Below are positions 26,101-35,381 of a DNA stretch of 41,181 bases, piece by piece. Each line of letters opens with the position of its first letter. The first letter of the stretch is position 1. The position numbers were made by a program, and so were the translations under genes. The notes beneath the pieces are model-generated. The model was not told where the DNA came from, searched no databases, and was given only the letters and a program-made list of their open reading frames with translations. Origin of the DNA: Ignavibacteriota bacterium (lineage in GTDB: Bacteria > Bacteroidota > Ignavibacteria > UBA10030); contig JAKEEG010000017.1 in NCBI GenBank assembly GCA_022616555.1, forward strand, positions 1-41,181, in the 5' to 3' direction.

Positions 26101-27259
26101 GACGATGACGGAAACAGGTCTCGATTTCCATCTAACGGACGAGATGAAAATGTTCCAGCAAGCAGCGCGGGAGTTTGCTGAGAACGAAATCCGCCCGCAG
26201 GTGATGAAACTGGACGAGGCACAGGAATTCCCAATGGACGTCTTGAAGAAAATGGCGGAGTTGGGTTTTCTCGGTGCTACAGTGCCGACAGAACTCAGTG
26301 GCGCCGGGTTGACCGCTCTGGAATTCATCATCATCATGGAAGAAATCGCGCGCATCGACCCTTCCGTCGGGTTAACTCTTGCCGCGCACAGCGGTCTGTG
26401 TTTGGAGCACCTCTCCCAGTTTGCAAACGATGTGCAAAAGAAAAAATATATCCCGGATCTGGCGACCGGAACAAAGATCGGCTCCTGGTGTTTGACCGAA
26501 CCGGAAGCGGGGAGCGATGCGAGCGGCACCAAGACCGTTGCCGTCCACACCGGCAATTCGTACATTATTAACGGCACGAAGACATTCATCACGAATGGCT
26601 CCTACGCCGATACGTTCGTCGTGATGGCGAAGACCGACCAGTCTAAAGGCAAGAGCGGCATATCGGCTATCATTGTTGAGCGTGCGATGGGTGGAATCTC
26701 CGTAGGAAAAAAAGAAAACAAGCTCGGTATGCGTGCCAGCGATACGGTGCAGTTGATTTTCGACAATGTGAAGGTTCCGTCAGAAAACCTGTTGGGCAAT
26801 GAAGGCGAAGGTTTCAAACAAGCCCTTTCTGTATTGGATAGCGGACGTATTGGGATCGCAGCATTGTCCGTCGGGTTGGCGCAAGGAGCGATGGATGCCT
26901 CGTTGAAGTACGCCAAAGAGCGGAAGACATTTGGCAAGCCTCTTGCCGAGCACCAAGCGATTCAATTTAAACTTGCGAAGATGTCCGTAGAAATTACCGC
27001 CGCGCGTTTGTTGACTCAACGGGCTGCCGCGGCAAAGGCGAGCGGGAAGGATATTAATTTGCTGGCAGCGACTGCGAAGCTCTTCGCCAGCGAAGTTGCT
27101 GAACGCGTTGCGTCAGAAGCTGTGCAAATACACGGCGGGTACGGGTTCATCAAAGAATTTCCGGTGGAGAAATACTACCGGGACGTGAAGCTCCTCACTA
27201 TAGGCGAGGGGACGTCGGAAGTGCAAAAAATGGTCATTGCGAAGAACCTTTTGAAATAA
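26090..27259 (+). CDS. Acyl-CoA dehydrogenase (short/branched-chain type)
   Basis: This 389-residue flavoenzyme oxidises an acyl-CoA at the alpha-beta bond, passing electrons to ETF. Visible blocks: CLTEPEAGSDASGTKT, the KTFGKPLAEHQAIQF segment, QIHGGYGF, and catalytic E373 in TIGEGTSEVQ. It belongs with the butyryl/short-branched-chain enzymes. The ATG lies inside the end of meaB, preceded by GAGGTAAG as ribosome binding site. With the carboxylase beta gene further down it may serve branched-chain amino acid or short-chain fatty acid oxidation; the substrate is inferred only. Confidence 0.93.
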   Translation: MANETMTETGLDFHLTDEMKMFQQAAREFAENEIRPQVMKLDEAQEFPMDVLKKMAELGFLGATVPTELSGAGLTALEFIIIMEEIARIDPSVGLTLAAHSGLCLEHLSQFANDVQKKKYIPDLATGTKIGSWCLTEPEAGSDASGTKTVAVHTGNSYIINGTKTFITNGSYADTFVVMAKTDQSKGKSGISAIIVERAMGGISVGKKENKLGMRASDTVQLIFDNVKVPSENLLGNEGEGFKQALSVLDSGRIGIAALSVGLAQGAMDASLKYAKERKTFGKPLAEHQAIQFKLAKMSVEITAARLLTQRAAAAKASGKDINLLAATAKLFASEVAERVASEAVQIHGGYGFIKEFPVEKYYRDVKLLTIGEGTSEVQKMVIAKNLLK

Positions 27260-27273
27260 ACGAAAGCCTCGAC

Positions 27274-30200
27274 TTGAACAATCGCCGGAATCTTCTCTCC
27301 ATCATCGCACTGCTTTTTATCGTATCCGGGGCAGCGGGACTCATCTACCAAATAGTGTGGTTTAAATATCTCTCGTTATTCCTCGGCAGCACCACATACG
27401 CGCAGACCATGGTGTTGGCGTCATTCATGGGCGGGCTCGCCATTGGCGCGGCGCTCTGGGGTAAGCGTGCCGACGTCTCGAAAAATCCTCTTTCACTGTA
27501 TGCTTGGCTTGAGCTAGGTATCGGCGTATACTGCCTCGCTTACCCGTGGCTGTTGGATATTGTCAAATCGGTATTTATCAGTATTGTTGTCGGTGCGGGA
27601 TGGGAGAGCGATAGCGGAGCAACGTTATTCCTAAAGTTGGTTGTGAGCTTGTTAACTTTACTGCCGCCGACAATTCTCATGGGTGGCACGTTGCCCGTGC
27701 TTGTCCGGTTTCTTTCTCATAGGATCGAAGATGCAGGAAAGAATGTCGCGATTCTGTATTTTTTGAACAGCTTCGGCGCTGTCGGCGGGTCGATCTTGGG
27801 CGGTTTCTTTTTTGTTTCAATGGTAGGATTGCAAGCGACAATTTTTTCCGCCGTGGCTGTCAATATTCTCGTTGGTGTTGTCGCGTTGATTCTCTCGCGC
27901 AAGCAACTTCCGGAAGTTGAGGAGGTTCCCGAAGCTGCCGAATCAACATCGCAAACGTTTAGCGATAAGCAAGTCCGGATAGCCGTTATGGTTGCCGGCT
28001 TTTCCGGTTTTACAGCGATGGTATACGAGGTTGCATGGGTGCGATTGCTTATGCCGCTCTTAGGCTCTACGACATACTCGTTTACGTTGATGCTGGTGGC
28101 GTTCATTTCTGGCATCACCGTTGGCAGCTGGGTCGTTTCCGCGGTCATTTCGCGCATCAAAAATCTTTTTGGCTTTCTCGCGTATTGCCAGATTGGCGTA
28201 GTGCTCTCGCTGTTGCTTGCCTTGCCATTGTACGGACGTTTGCCGTATTACTTGTGGAAAATCGGTTCGTTGCTCGCACGCACCGAAGGCGCCTATCCGT
28301 TCTTCCTCACTGCCGAATTCTTACTCTGTTTCGCCGTGATGGTGGTGCCGACAATTTTCCTCGGCATGTCATTGCCGGTTGCGAGCCGTATCGCCAGCCA
28401 GCGCATTGAGGTATTAGGCGCAGCGGTAGGAAATATTTTTTCAGTGAATACGGTGGGAACAGTTCTCGGCTCGTTGACTGCGGGGTTGGTGCTGATACCC
28501 GCTGTAGGAATACGACACACTATTGAGCTGGCGGTTGCGCTCAACCTTGCCCTTGGGGTAGTGATTTTGCGGGCTGAAACGGATTTTTCAGCCAGGTTGA
28601 AGAAGGTGTTAACCGCCGTTCCGGTTGTGTTATTTCTGGTGTACATCGTTTCCGCGTCCGGCTGGAATCAGAATGTGATGCTGATGAGTATTTTCCGGAA
28701 ACTTGCGTACAGCGTTCAACCTCCAAATACGTACACTGAGTTTGAGAGTGAGGCTTCGGTCATCAATGTTTTGTACCACAAAGAGGGAGCTAGCTCCACA
28801 GTAGCCATTGCACAGGCCAAGGGGTCGCCAACGCTATCGCTCTATATCAACGGGAAAGTTGATGCGACCAATGACGCTGATTTGGCGACTCAGGTACTGT
28901 TAGGCCAATATCCGATGATGTATCACCGGGATGTAAAGGACGCACTGGTGATAGGGCTTGGGAGCGGAGTGACGGTCGGCAGCATGCTTACTCATCCGGT
29001 TAACAGCATCGACTGCGTGGAAATTTCTCCGGAGGTTGTGCAGGCATCAACGTTTTTCAACGACGTGAATAACCGGCCGCTCGAAGACAAGCGTATGCGT
29101 CTGGCGATAGACGATGCACTGGCATTCCTTCAGTTGACGCAGAAATCATACGACGTGATTGTCAGCGAGCCGTCAAATACATGGGTGAGCGGTGTGGGGA
29201 ACCTCTTTACACGCGAATTTTTCCAGCAATGTAAAACGCGCTTGAAGGATGGCGGGTTCTTGGTGCAGTGGTTCCACCTCTATGAAATCAGTGATGAAAC
29301 GTTCCGAGTTGTTCTTCGGACGCTGCGGGAAACATTCCCGCACGTGATGATGTGGCAGGGATTGGATCAGGATATGATCCTCCTCGCCTCTGTAGAACCG
29401 CTCCAGATCGACTATGCACTCGTCAAAGAAAAATTCAATATCCCAGCGGTTCGAAATGATTTGAGGCGGATAGCCATTCCTGACCCGATGACGTTGTTTT
29501 CGCTTCAAGTTCTCTCCGAAAAATCGTTGGAGCGCTATGTGGGCGCGGGGGTTGTTAATACTGAAGACCTTCCGTTGCTCGAATATTGGTCCCCGCGAGA
29601 TTTGTTCTTGCAACGCAATGTTGAACAGCTTGCACAGCTTGATGAGCGGATAAATTTTTCGAAATCAACCCTCGTTCTGCAAACGGTGGCGGATTCCGTC
29701 GGGTTGCCGGACTCAGTAATGATGAACATCGGGAAGCTTCATCTCGCTGTACGAAGGGGAAATCCTGTGTTGGGGTACAGCATGCTTCGGAGATATTACG
29801 AGAATAATCCTAGGGATATTACGGCGTTGCAATTGCTTGTTGGCGCTGCAGACCGGTTTAATCGAGACGAGGAGGCGTTGCGCTACGTACAAAAAATTGC
29901 GGAGATGAAGCCAAAGGATCCTGTTGCGCTTTCGGCATACGCGTGGAGAAAGTATCTCTCTGCACGGCGAGTTGCAAGCTCTCTGGAATCTTTCGATTTC
30001 TCTAAAGAACGAAAAGTCCTCGAACAGTGCATCGAACTGGCTGCGGATACGGTAGACGACTTCCAGTTGAAACTTGCGGAAATGTTTTTCCGCGCTCAAG
30101 AGTATGAGGAGGCGATTCCGCATTACATCCGCGCAATTAAAATCCGTGAAACCCATCGTCCTCGTTCCGACATGCGGGACGATCAACTTCGTTTAAGGCT

Positions 30201-30342
30201 CGCGCAAAGCTATCGACATTTGGGCAACAACCAACGAGCTTTGCAGTTTGGCGTTCAGGCGACGTTGCTAAATCCCCGGAATGAGGCGGCACGCGAGCTT
30301 GTCTATCAGATCTGGAAAACAATGGAGAATGAAGCGAACTGA
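27274..30342 (+). CDS. Membrane / spermidine-synthase-like / TPR fusion protein
   Basis: This 1022-residue protein has three parts. Residues 1-465 are a polytopic membrane region with an internal duplication: the segment at about 17-60 (SGAAGLIYQIVWFKYLS, GSTTYAQTM) recurs at about 243-286 (SGFTAMVYEVAWVRLLM, GSTTYSFTL). Residues 500-720 are a Rossmann methyltransferase-like domain of the spermidine-synthase type, with GLGSGVTVG at 561-569 and VEISPEVV. The usual DxxDP active-site acid is replaced by SEPSNTW, so polyamine synthesis is doubtful. Residues 820-1022 hold TPR-like repeats. The start is TTG at 27274. Its TGA overlaps the next ATG by one base. Confidence 0.85.
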   Translation: MNNRRNLLSIIALLFIVSGAAGLIYQIVWFKYLSLFLGSTTYAQTMVLASFMGGLAIGAALWGKRADVSKNPLSLYAWLELGIGVYCLAYPWLLDIVKSVFISIVVGAGWESDSGATLFLKLVVSLLTLLPPTILMGGTLPVLVRFLSHRIEDAGKNVAILYFLNSFGAVGGSILGGFFFVSMVGLQATIFSAVAVNILVGVVALILSRKQLPEVEEVPEAAESTSQTFSDKQVRIAVMVAGFSGFTAMVYEVAWVRLLMPLLGSTTYSFTLMLVAFISGITVGSWVVSAVISRIKNLFGFLAYCQIGVVLSLLLALPLYGRLPYYLWKIGSLLARTEGAYPFFLTAEFLLCFAVMVVPTIFLGMSLPVASRIASQRIEVLGAAVGNIFSVNTVGTVLGSLTAGLVLIPAVGIRHTIELAVALNLALGVVILRAETDFSARLKKVLTAVPVVLFLVYIVSASGWNQNVMLMSIFRKLAYSVQPPNTYTEFESEASVINVLYHKEGASSTVAIAQAKGSPTLSLYINGKVDATNDADLATQVLLGQYPMMYHRDVKDALVIGLGSGVTVGSMLTHPVNSIDCVEISPEVVQASTFFNDVNNRPLEDKRMRLAIDDALAFLQLTQKSYDVIVSEPSNTWVSGVGNLFTREFFQQCKTRLKDGGFLVQWFHLYEISDETFRVVLRTLRETFPHVMMWQGLDQDMILLASVEPLQIDYALVKEKFNIPAVRNDLRRIAIPDPMTLFSLQVLSEKSLERYVGAGVVNTEDLPLLEYWSPRDLFLQRNVEQLAQLDERINFSKSTLVLQTVADSVGLPDSVMMNIGKLHLAVRRGNPVLGYSMLRRYYENNPRDITALQLLVGAADRFNRDEEALRYVQKIAEMKPKDPVALSAYAWRKYLSARRVASSLESFDFSKERKVLEQCIELAADTVDDFQLKLAEMFFRAQEYEEAIPHYIRAIKIRETHRPRSDMRDDQLRLRLAQSYRHLGNNQRALQFGVQATLLNPRNEAARELVYQIWKTMENEAN

Positions 30343-31997
30343 TGGCGCGAATCGGCAGCGAAATAAAGAAATCAGCCGTTACGAAGGCGAACGAGGAATA
30401 CCTCTTGAGCGCGTTGACACGCCTTAAGGCTGAAGGGCATACGGTGAAACTCGGAGGTGGAAAAGATGCAATCGAGAAGCACCGCAAGCGCGGGAAGCTG
30501 TTCGTTCGCGATCGTATTGAAAAACTCATTGACCCCGGCAGCAAGTTTCTTGAAGTCGGGCTGTTTACTGCGTATGGAATGTACCAAGAGTACGGCGGAG
30601 CACCTTCGTCGGGGACGGTGTTCGGCGTCGGAAAGATCCACGGCCGCGACGTTGTCGTCGTTGCGAACGACGCGACAGTGAAAGCGGGGGCGTGGTTCCC
30701 AATGACGTGCAAGAAAAATCTTCGCGCGCAGGAAATTGCCATCGAGAACCGTCTGCCCATCGTATACCTTGTGGACTCCGCAGGCGTATTTCTCCCGCTT
30801 CAATCCGAAATTTTTCCGGATAAGGAACACTTCGGGCGCATCTTCCGTAACAATGCTATAATGTCCTCGATGGGCATTACGCAAATCGCCGCTATCATGG
30901 GTCCTTGCGTGGCCGGTGGGGCCTATCTGCCGATTATGAGCGATGAGGCGATGATTGTGGATAAAACAGGAAGCGTCTTCCTTGCCGGCTCTCACCTGGT
31001 AAAAGCGGCGATCGGCGAGGAAATCGATAACGAGTCGTTAGGCGGTGCGACTGTGCATTGCGAGATCAGCGGTGTCACCGACCACAAGATGAAGGACGAC
31101 GAGGAGTGCCTCGCGAAAATCCGCAGCATCATCAGTAAGTTAGGCGAGCGGCAGAAAGCCGGGTTCGACCGCACGGAACCAAAACCTCCTGCGTTCAGTC
31201 CAAAGGAAATGTACGGACTGATGCCATCCGACAGGGCGAAGCCGTACGATATGTATCAGGTCCTCGCGCGAATACTTGATGACAGCGAGCTAGAAGAATA
31301 TAAGGAGGGTTACGGGAGGACGATCATTACTGGTTATGGGCGTGTGGATGGCTGGGCGGTAGGCATTGTGGCAAACCAGCGGCAAGTAGTGAAAACCAAG
31401 GAAGGCGAGATGCAGGTGGGGGGCGTTATCTACAGCGACAGCGCCGATAAAGCCGCGCGGTTTATCATGAACTGTAACCAAAAGTTGATTCCGCTCGTAT
31501 TTATTCAAGATGTCGCGGGGTTCATGGTGGGAAGCAGGGCGGAGCAGGGAGGCATCATCAAAGACGGCGCGAAGATGGTGAATGCGGTCGCCAACAGCGT
31601 CGTGCCGAAGTTTACCTTCATTGTAGGCAATAGCTACGGAGCGGGCAACTACGCCATGTGCGGGAAGGCGTACGACCCGCGGCTCATCTATGCGTGGCCC
31701 ACGGCTCAAATTGCTGTGATGGGTGGAAAGCAGGCGAGCGAAACCTTGTTGAGCATTAAAGTGCAGGCCATGGAGCGCGGCGGGCAGCACATTTCGCAGG
31801 AACAACAAGCGCAGCTGTTGAAAGAAATTCAAGAACGGTATGACGCTGAACTCGACCCTCTCTTTGCAGCATCTCGACTCTGGGTGGACGGCATTATCGA
31901 CCCGGTTGAGACGCGCGAAATTCTCTCACGGGGGATCACTATGGCTTCGCACAACCCCGATATCCCCAAGTTTAACCCCGGTGTTATCCAAACATAA
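30342..31997 (+). CDS. Acyl-CoA carboxylase, carboxyltransferase beta subunit
   Basis: This 551-residue protein is the carboxyltransferase subunit of a biotin-dependent acyl-CoA carboxylase. Both crotonase-like halves are present, with acyl-CoA and biotin pocket signatures: VDSAGVFLPLQ, GPCVAGGAYLPIMSDE, SLGGATVHCEISGVTDH in the N half and DVAGFMVGSRAEQGGIIKDG, NSYGAGNYAMCGKAYDPR in the C half. The DKTGSVFLAGSHLVKAA-GEE region is closer to methylcrotonyl-CoA carboxylase than to propionyl-CoA carboxylase. The biotin carboxylase/carrier subunit is not in the window. Leucine or propionyl-CoA catabolism are the two likely pathways. Confidence 0.92.
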   Translation: MARIGSEIKKSAVTKANEEYLLSALTRLKAEGHTVKLGGGKDAIEKHRKRGKLFVRDRIEKLIDPGSKFLEVGLFTAYGMYQEYGGAPSSGTVFGVGKIHGRDVVVVANDATVKAGAWFPMTCKKNLRAQEIAIENRLPIVYLVDSAGVFLPLQSEIFPDKEHFGRIFRNNAIMSSMGITQIAAIMGPCVAGGAYLPIMSDEAMIVDKTGSVFLAGSHLVKAAIGEEIDNESLGGATVHCEISGVTDHKMKDDEECLAKIRSIISKLGERQKAGFDRTEPKPPAFSPKEMYGLMPSDRAKPYDMYQVLARILDDSELEEYKEGYGRTIITGYGRVDGWAVGIVANQRQVVKTKEGEMQVGGVIYSDSADKAARFIMNCNQKLIPLVFIQDVAGFMVGSRAEQGGIIKDGAKMVNAVANSVVPKFTFIVGNSYGAGNYAMCGKAYDPRLIYAWPTAQIAVMGGKQASETLLSIKVQAMERGGQHISQEQQAQLLKEIQERYDAELDPLFAASRLWVDGIIDPVETREILSRGITMASHNPDIPKFNPGVIQT

Positions 31998-32022
31998 TCG
32001 CCGCGCAAACAAACGGCTTCAC

Positions 32023-32748
32023 ATGCGAACGCTTTTGCTTATTGCGGTGTTACTCATAGCGGGGAGTTCGCCTTCCTTTTCGCAGTGCGACAACGAGCCG
32101 GGTCCCGGCGGCTTAACATGGGAATACGAAACCGAGAAGAAAGGCTTTTCCATCTTCGGATTTCTTGGAGATGCCTTTACGCCGCGCATCGTGCTGGATG
32201 TAAAAGCTATACGTGGATATGTTCGTGATGAGCGCTTTGTCGAGCTGACAAAGCTCTGTGGAGACCAGCGTGCCGTGGATGCGATCTACCTCCGGGCACT
32301 CAAGATTGCGGAATATCACATCGGCCGGGCGTTGTTTCTCTCGATGGCGGCAACGATGGAACACCAGAACCTCGACGTCCGGATGCCGCTGGTCGAATCA
32401 ATCAAGTTGCCGTTGACGTTTGAAGAAGATTCGTTGTTCAAGTCGCGAACCAAAAATCTCCCCGCGCGGATTTATCCGGATTCCCCGATGGACGAGCATG
32501 GGGATAAGGATAAGTTGCAGCACTTTTTCGGGTCGGCATACCTCGCGTATGCGACAGAATCACGAGAAGTTGCGCGTTCGACGGGCGATGTGATGGAATG
32601 GGGCGAGGCTCGCTTTGTCGTCGGCGGTGCGGACGATTCGCGCGATCGTATCGCGAATATACAGGGTGAAAAATTCGGCCACGACTTGCTGTTGGTAAAA
32701 ACGCTGTTGCCTTCAGACTACTTAAACTTACCGGTGAAAGTCGAGTGA
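32023..32748 (+). CDS. Secreted protein of unknown function with DKDKLQHFF motif
   Basis: The frame is open from 31840, but the ATG at 32023 gives a clear signal peptide (MRTLLLIAVLLIAGSSPSFS, then QC), so I take it as the start: 241 residues, 25 nt after the carboxylase stop. The mature part has an aromatic segment KKGFSIFGFLGDAF, an amphipathic helix region, and late motifs DEHGDKDKLQHFFGSAYLAY and GEKFGHDLL. The (D)KLQHF motif recurs in several uncharacterised envelope proteins. I do not recognise a family. The cysteine after the signal is not in a lipobox, so a soluble periplasmic protein is most likely. Confidence 0.7.
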   Translation: MRTLLLIAVLLIAGSSPSFSQCDNEPGPGGLTWEYETEKKGFSIFGFLGDAFTPRIVLDVKAIRGYVRDERFVELTKLCGDQRAVDAIYLRALKIAEYHIGRALFLSMAATMEHQNLDVRMPLVESIKLPLTFEEDSLFKSRTKNLPARIYPDSPMDEHGDKDKLQHFFGSAYLAYATESREVARSTGDVMEWGEARFVVGGADDSRDRIANIQGEKFGHDLLLVKTLLPSDYLNLPVKVE

Positions 32749-32784
32749 CCATTTGCTAACATTGTTAACAGGAATCCCCGCGCA

Positions 32785-34152
32785 ATGAAAACTGTGTTAG
32801 TTGTCGACGACGAAAAAAGCGTCCGCGATTCGCTCAAGATGATTCTTGAGTACGATAAATACGACGTGCTCTTTGCGGAAAACGGCGAGCAGGCGCTGAA
32901 AACTGTCGATGGGTCGTACCTTGACGTCGTCCTGCTCGATGTAAAAATGGCGGGTATGGACGGCATCGAAGTTCTGCAGCGTGTGCGGGAACGCAAACCA
33001 GAGCTACCGGTGGTGATGATTTCAGGGCACGGGACGATTGAAACTGCGGTGGAGGCGACGAAACTGGGCGCGTTTGATTTTCTCTCCAAGCCCCTTGACC
33101 GCGATAAACTTCTCGTTACACTCCGCAACGCTCTCAACCACGCTCGCCTCACACACGAAAAACAAAAATTAGAAGAAGCCGTCGAAGGCAAACGGCAGAT
33201 CTTGGGCGAAAGTCCGAAAATCAAGGAAGTGCTGGCTGTTATCGATCGGGTTGCGCCGACGGATGCTCGTGTGCTTATTACCGGCGAGAATGGGACAGGT
33301 AAAGAGCTTGTTGCGAGGGCAATTCACCGCAAAAGCAAACGCGCCGAGAAACCGTTCGTGGAAGTCAACTGTGCCGCGATTCCGGCTGAGCTCATCGAGT
33401 CTGAACTCTTCGGGCATGAGAAAGGCTCCTTCACTGGAGCAACATCTCAGCGCATCGGGAAATTCGAGCAGGCAGACGGCGGCACGTTGTTTTTAGACGA
33501 GATTGGTGATATGAGCCTCGCCGCGCAGGCAAAGGTGCTTCGCGCCTTAGAGGAGGGCAAAATCGAACGGGTGGGGGGCAATAAATTGATTTCAGTCGAT
33601 GTGCGTGTCATTGCCGCGACAAACAAAAATCTCGAAGCAGAAAATAAAAAAGGCGGCTTCCGAGAAGACCTGTATCACCGGCTTAATGTTATTCCCATAC
33701 ACGTTTCGCCCTTACGCGAGCGCCGGGATGATATCCCGGTTCTCGTAAAGGCCTTCGTAGAAGACGTATGTGGGCGAAACGGTTTGGCAAAGAAATCCAT
33801 CTCTGAGCAATCGTTGCTTGAGCTGGCAAAACGCGATTGGCCCGGCAACGTGCGCGAGCTGCGCAATGCCGTGGAGCGGATGGTGATTCTCTCGCCCAAC
33901 GCGGAAGTCGATGTGAGCGTGCTGTCAAGCTTCGGCACGGCGACGGGCAGCAACGCGGCCGATGTTCTGAATATTGCAGGCACGTTCCAGGAATTCAAAG
34001 AGCGAGCCGAGGGTGCGTTTATCAAGAAGATGCTCGAGTTGTATAAATGGAATATCTCCAAGACCGCCGAAGCATTGGACATCCAGCGCAGCCACCTCTA
34101 CACCAAAATGAAGCGCTATGGGTTAATGCGTGAGGGGGAGGAAGTGGAGTAG
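32785..34152 (+). CDS. NtrC-type sigma-54-dependent response regulator
   Basis: This 455-residue regulator has receiver residues D8, D9, D52, S80, K102. The AAA+ domain has Walker A GENGTGKE at 167-174, the sigma-54 contact loop GSFTGA at 214-219, Walker B TLFLDEIGD at 234-242, and the R-finger stretch FREDLYHRL. A Fis-type helix-turn-helix lies at about 422-447. Unlike the regulator at 16117, the contact loop keeps its second glycine. No cognate kinase is adjacent. The 36-nt gap upstream contains GCTAAC-ATT-GTTAAC, a near-palindrome that could be an operator. Confidence 0.94.
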   Translation: MKTVLVVDDEKSVRDSLKMILEYDKYDVLFAENGEQALKTVDGSYLDVVLLDVKMAGMDGIEVLQRVRERKPELPVVMISGHGTIETAVEATKLGAFDFLSKPLDRDKLLVTLRNALNHARLTHEKQKLEEAVEGKRQILGESPKIKEVLAVIDRVAPTDARVLITGENGTGKELVARAIHRKSKRAEKPFVEVNCAAIPAELIESELFGHEKGSFTGATSQRIGKFEQADGGTLFLDEIGDMSLAAQAKVLRALEEGKIERVGGNKLISVDVRVIAATNKNLEAENKKGGFREDLYHRLNVIPIHVSPLRERRDDIPVLVKAFVEDVCGRNGLAKKSISEQSLLELAKRDWPGNVRELRNAVERMVILSPNAEVDVSVLSSFGTATGSNAADVLNIAGTFQEFKERAEGAFIKKMLELYKWNISKTAEALDIQRSHLYTKMKRYGLMREGEEVE

Positions 34153-34190
34153 GTGAGTGCGGGTTGCGGACTTCGGAATAAAAAATACAT

Positions 34191-34324
34191 CTGTCATTCC
34201 CGAATGCTTTTTGTCGAGAATCCATTACAATGATGATAAATAAATCCTCCTTCGTGATTATCCTGAATACTATGGTTAAGCTGTAGAGTTATGGATTCCC
34301 GCCTACAACGTGCGGGAATGACAG
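34191..34324. repeat. REP-like inverted-repeat element
   Basis: Outer arms CTGTCATTCCCGAATG (from 34191) and CGGGAATGACAG (to 34324) are inverted copies; the inner parts GAGAATCCA (to 34224) and TGGATTCCCG (from 34292) also correspond. The arms are separated by 67 nt of A/T-rich sequence. It lies in the 259-nt gap between the NtrC-type gene and rlmB, which shows no gene. The arm matches the one at 36742-36779. Confidence 0.65.
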
Positions 34325-34411
34325 CTTTTGTTTTTATGGAGAGTAGAAAAAATTACGTGGTGGGAAGGTTAATATGGGCGCAATTCTGTTCTGCGAGGAG
34401 GCCGATTTATA

Positions 34412-35194
34412 CTATCCGCCTTCTGTTTTCTGACTCCTGATGTCTGACTTCTGCTGTCGTACCGCCTCAAACATCACCAGCGCGCCAGCGACACTGGCAT
34501 TCAGCGATTCAATCTTGCCATATAGCGGTATCTTCACCAAAAAATCGCATTTCTCTTTTACGAGCCGGCGTATGCCTTTGCCTTCATTACCGACAACGAT
34601 AGCGATGGGACCTTTGTAATCGGCTTCATAATACGTCCTGTCGCCTTCCATAGCAGTGCCGATAATCCACACACCATTTTCTTTTAACTCTTCCATTGCT
34701 TGGACGATATTCGAAACGCGCGCAATCGGCACGTGAAGCGAGGCGCCTGCCGAGGTCTTTGCCACCGTTTCGCCGATGGACGCCGAATGGTGTTTCGGCA
34801 CGATAACGCCGTGCACGCCAGCACACTCGGCGGTGCGAATCAACGCGCCGACGTTGTGCGGGTCTTCCAGTTCATCGAGTATCAACAAGAACGCCGGCTC
34901 GTTTTTTTGTTTTGCGGCAGCAAGGAGGTCTTCAAGTTCCGCAAACGGGGCTTGGGCGAGAAACGCGATCACACCTTGGGTTGTGGATTCATCGGCGTAG
35001 CCGCGGAATTTTTGCTTATCCGCTTCTGACACAGGTACGCCGTGTTGTTTCGCCAGCGCGCGGATTTTCTCTATGGCGTTTCCCTTCGTGCCGAAGAGAA
35101 TAAGAATTTTCTCAACTGGCACACCGGATTTTAGCGCTTCTATGACAGGCTGGCGGCCGAATATGATGTTGGTATGTTGAGAGGAATCGGGCAT
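34412..35194 (-). CDS. rlmB: TrmH/RlmB-family rRNA 2'-O-methyltransferase
   Basis: This 260-residue SPOUT methyltransferase has the N-terminal substrate-binding domain (NIIFGRQPVIEALKSG) and the three knot motifs LDELEDPHNVGALIRTAECAG, IVVGNEGKGIR and IPLYGKIESLNASVAGALVMFE. It most likely 2'-O-methylates 23S rRNA G2251 (RlmB), although other TrmH-family targets are possible. The final dozen residues (QKSDIRSQKTEGG) are not family sequence; they come from the 34-bp repeat. A TTGAAA and TACAAT pair with 19-nt spacing lies upstream on the minus strand, a weak promoter candidate. Confidence 0.9.
   Translation of the reverse strand: MPDSSQHTNIIFGRQPVIEALKSGVPVEKILILFGTKGNAIEKIRALAKQHGVPVSEADKQKFRGYADESTTQGVIAFLAQAPFAELEDLLAAAKQKNEPAFLLILDELEDPHNVGALIRTAECAGVHGVIVPKHHSASIGETVAKTSAGASLHVPIARVSNIVQAMEELKENGVWIIGTAMEGDRTYYEADYKGPIAIVVGNEGKGIRRLVKEKCDFLVKIPLYGKIESLNASVAGALVMFEAVRQQKSDIRSQKTEGG
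34420..34453. repeat. 34-bp repeat, copy at the 3' end of rlmB
   Basis: Plus strand: CTTCTGTTTTCTGACTCC then TGATGTCTGACTTCTG, differing from 4787-4820 at four positions and without gaps. On the minus strand it encodes QKSDIRSQKTE, forming the last residues of the methyltransferase before GG and the stop. Confidence 0.75.
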
Positions 35195-35381
35195 TAAAAC
35201 AGGAAAATTGTATTTTTCATCGTCAAAGCATTTTCAAATTCGTGCATTAGCTCGCATTTAGAGAGCGTTTCACGGCCGACCCTATGCGGGGTACCACCCG
35301 AGTGTGGGAAAAACCTGCCTGCCGGCTGGTCCAAGCCCATTTGGGGAATTTCCAAGCGCATCGTAGAAATGCGTTGAAGAC

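Noticed and set aside
27681-27702. TGGCACG...TTGCC, sigma-54 -24/-12-like
   Set aside because: It lies deep inside the coding region of the membrane fusion protein, in a conserved GGTLP segment; no downstream gene would use it.
35195-35381. Possible tRNA or riboswitch between rlmB and the glutaredoxin-like gene
   Set aside because: No T-loop, acceptor pairing or known riboswitch core; only a 5-bp CGCAT/ATGCG hairpin and a partial CCTGCCTGCCGGC stretch.
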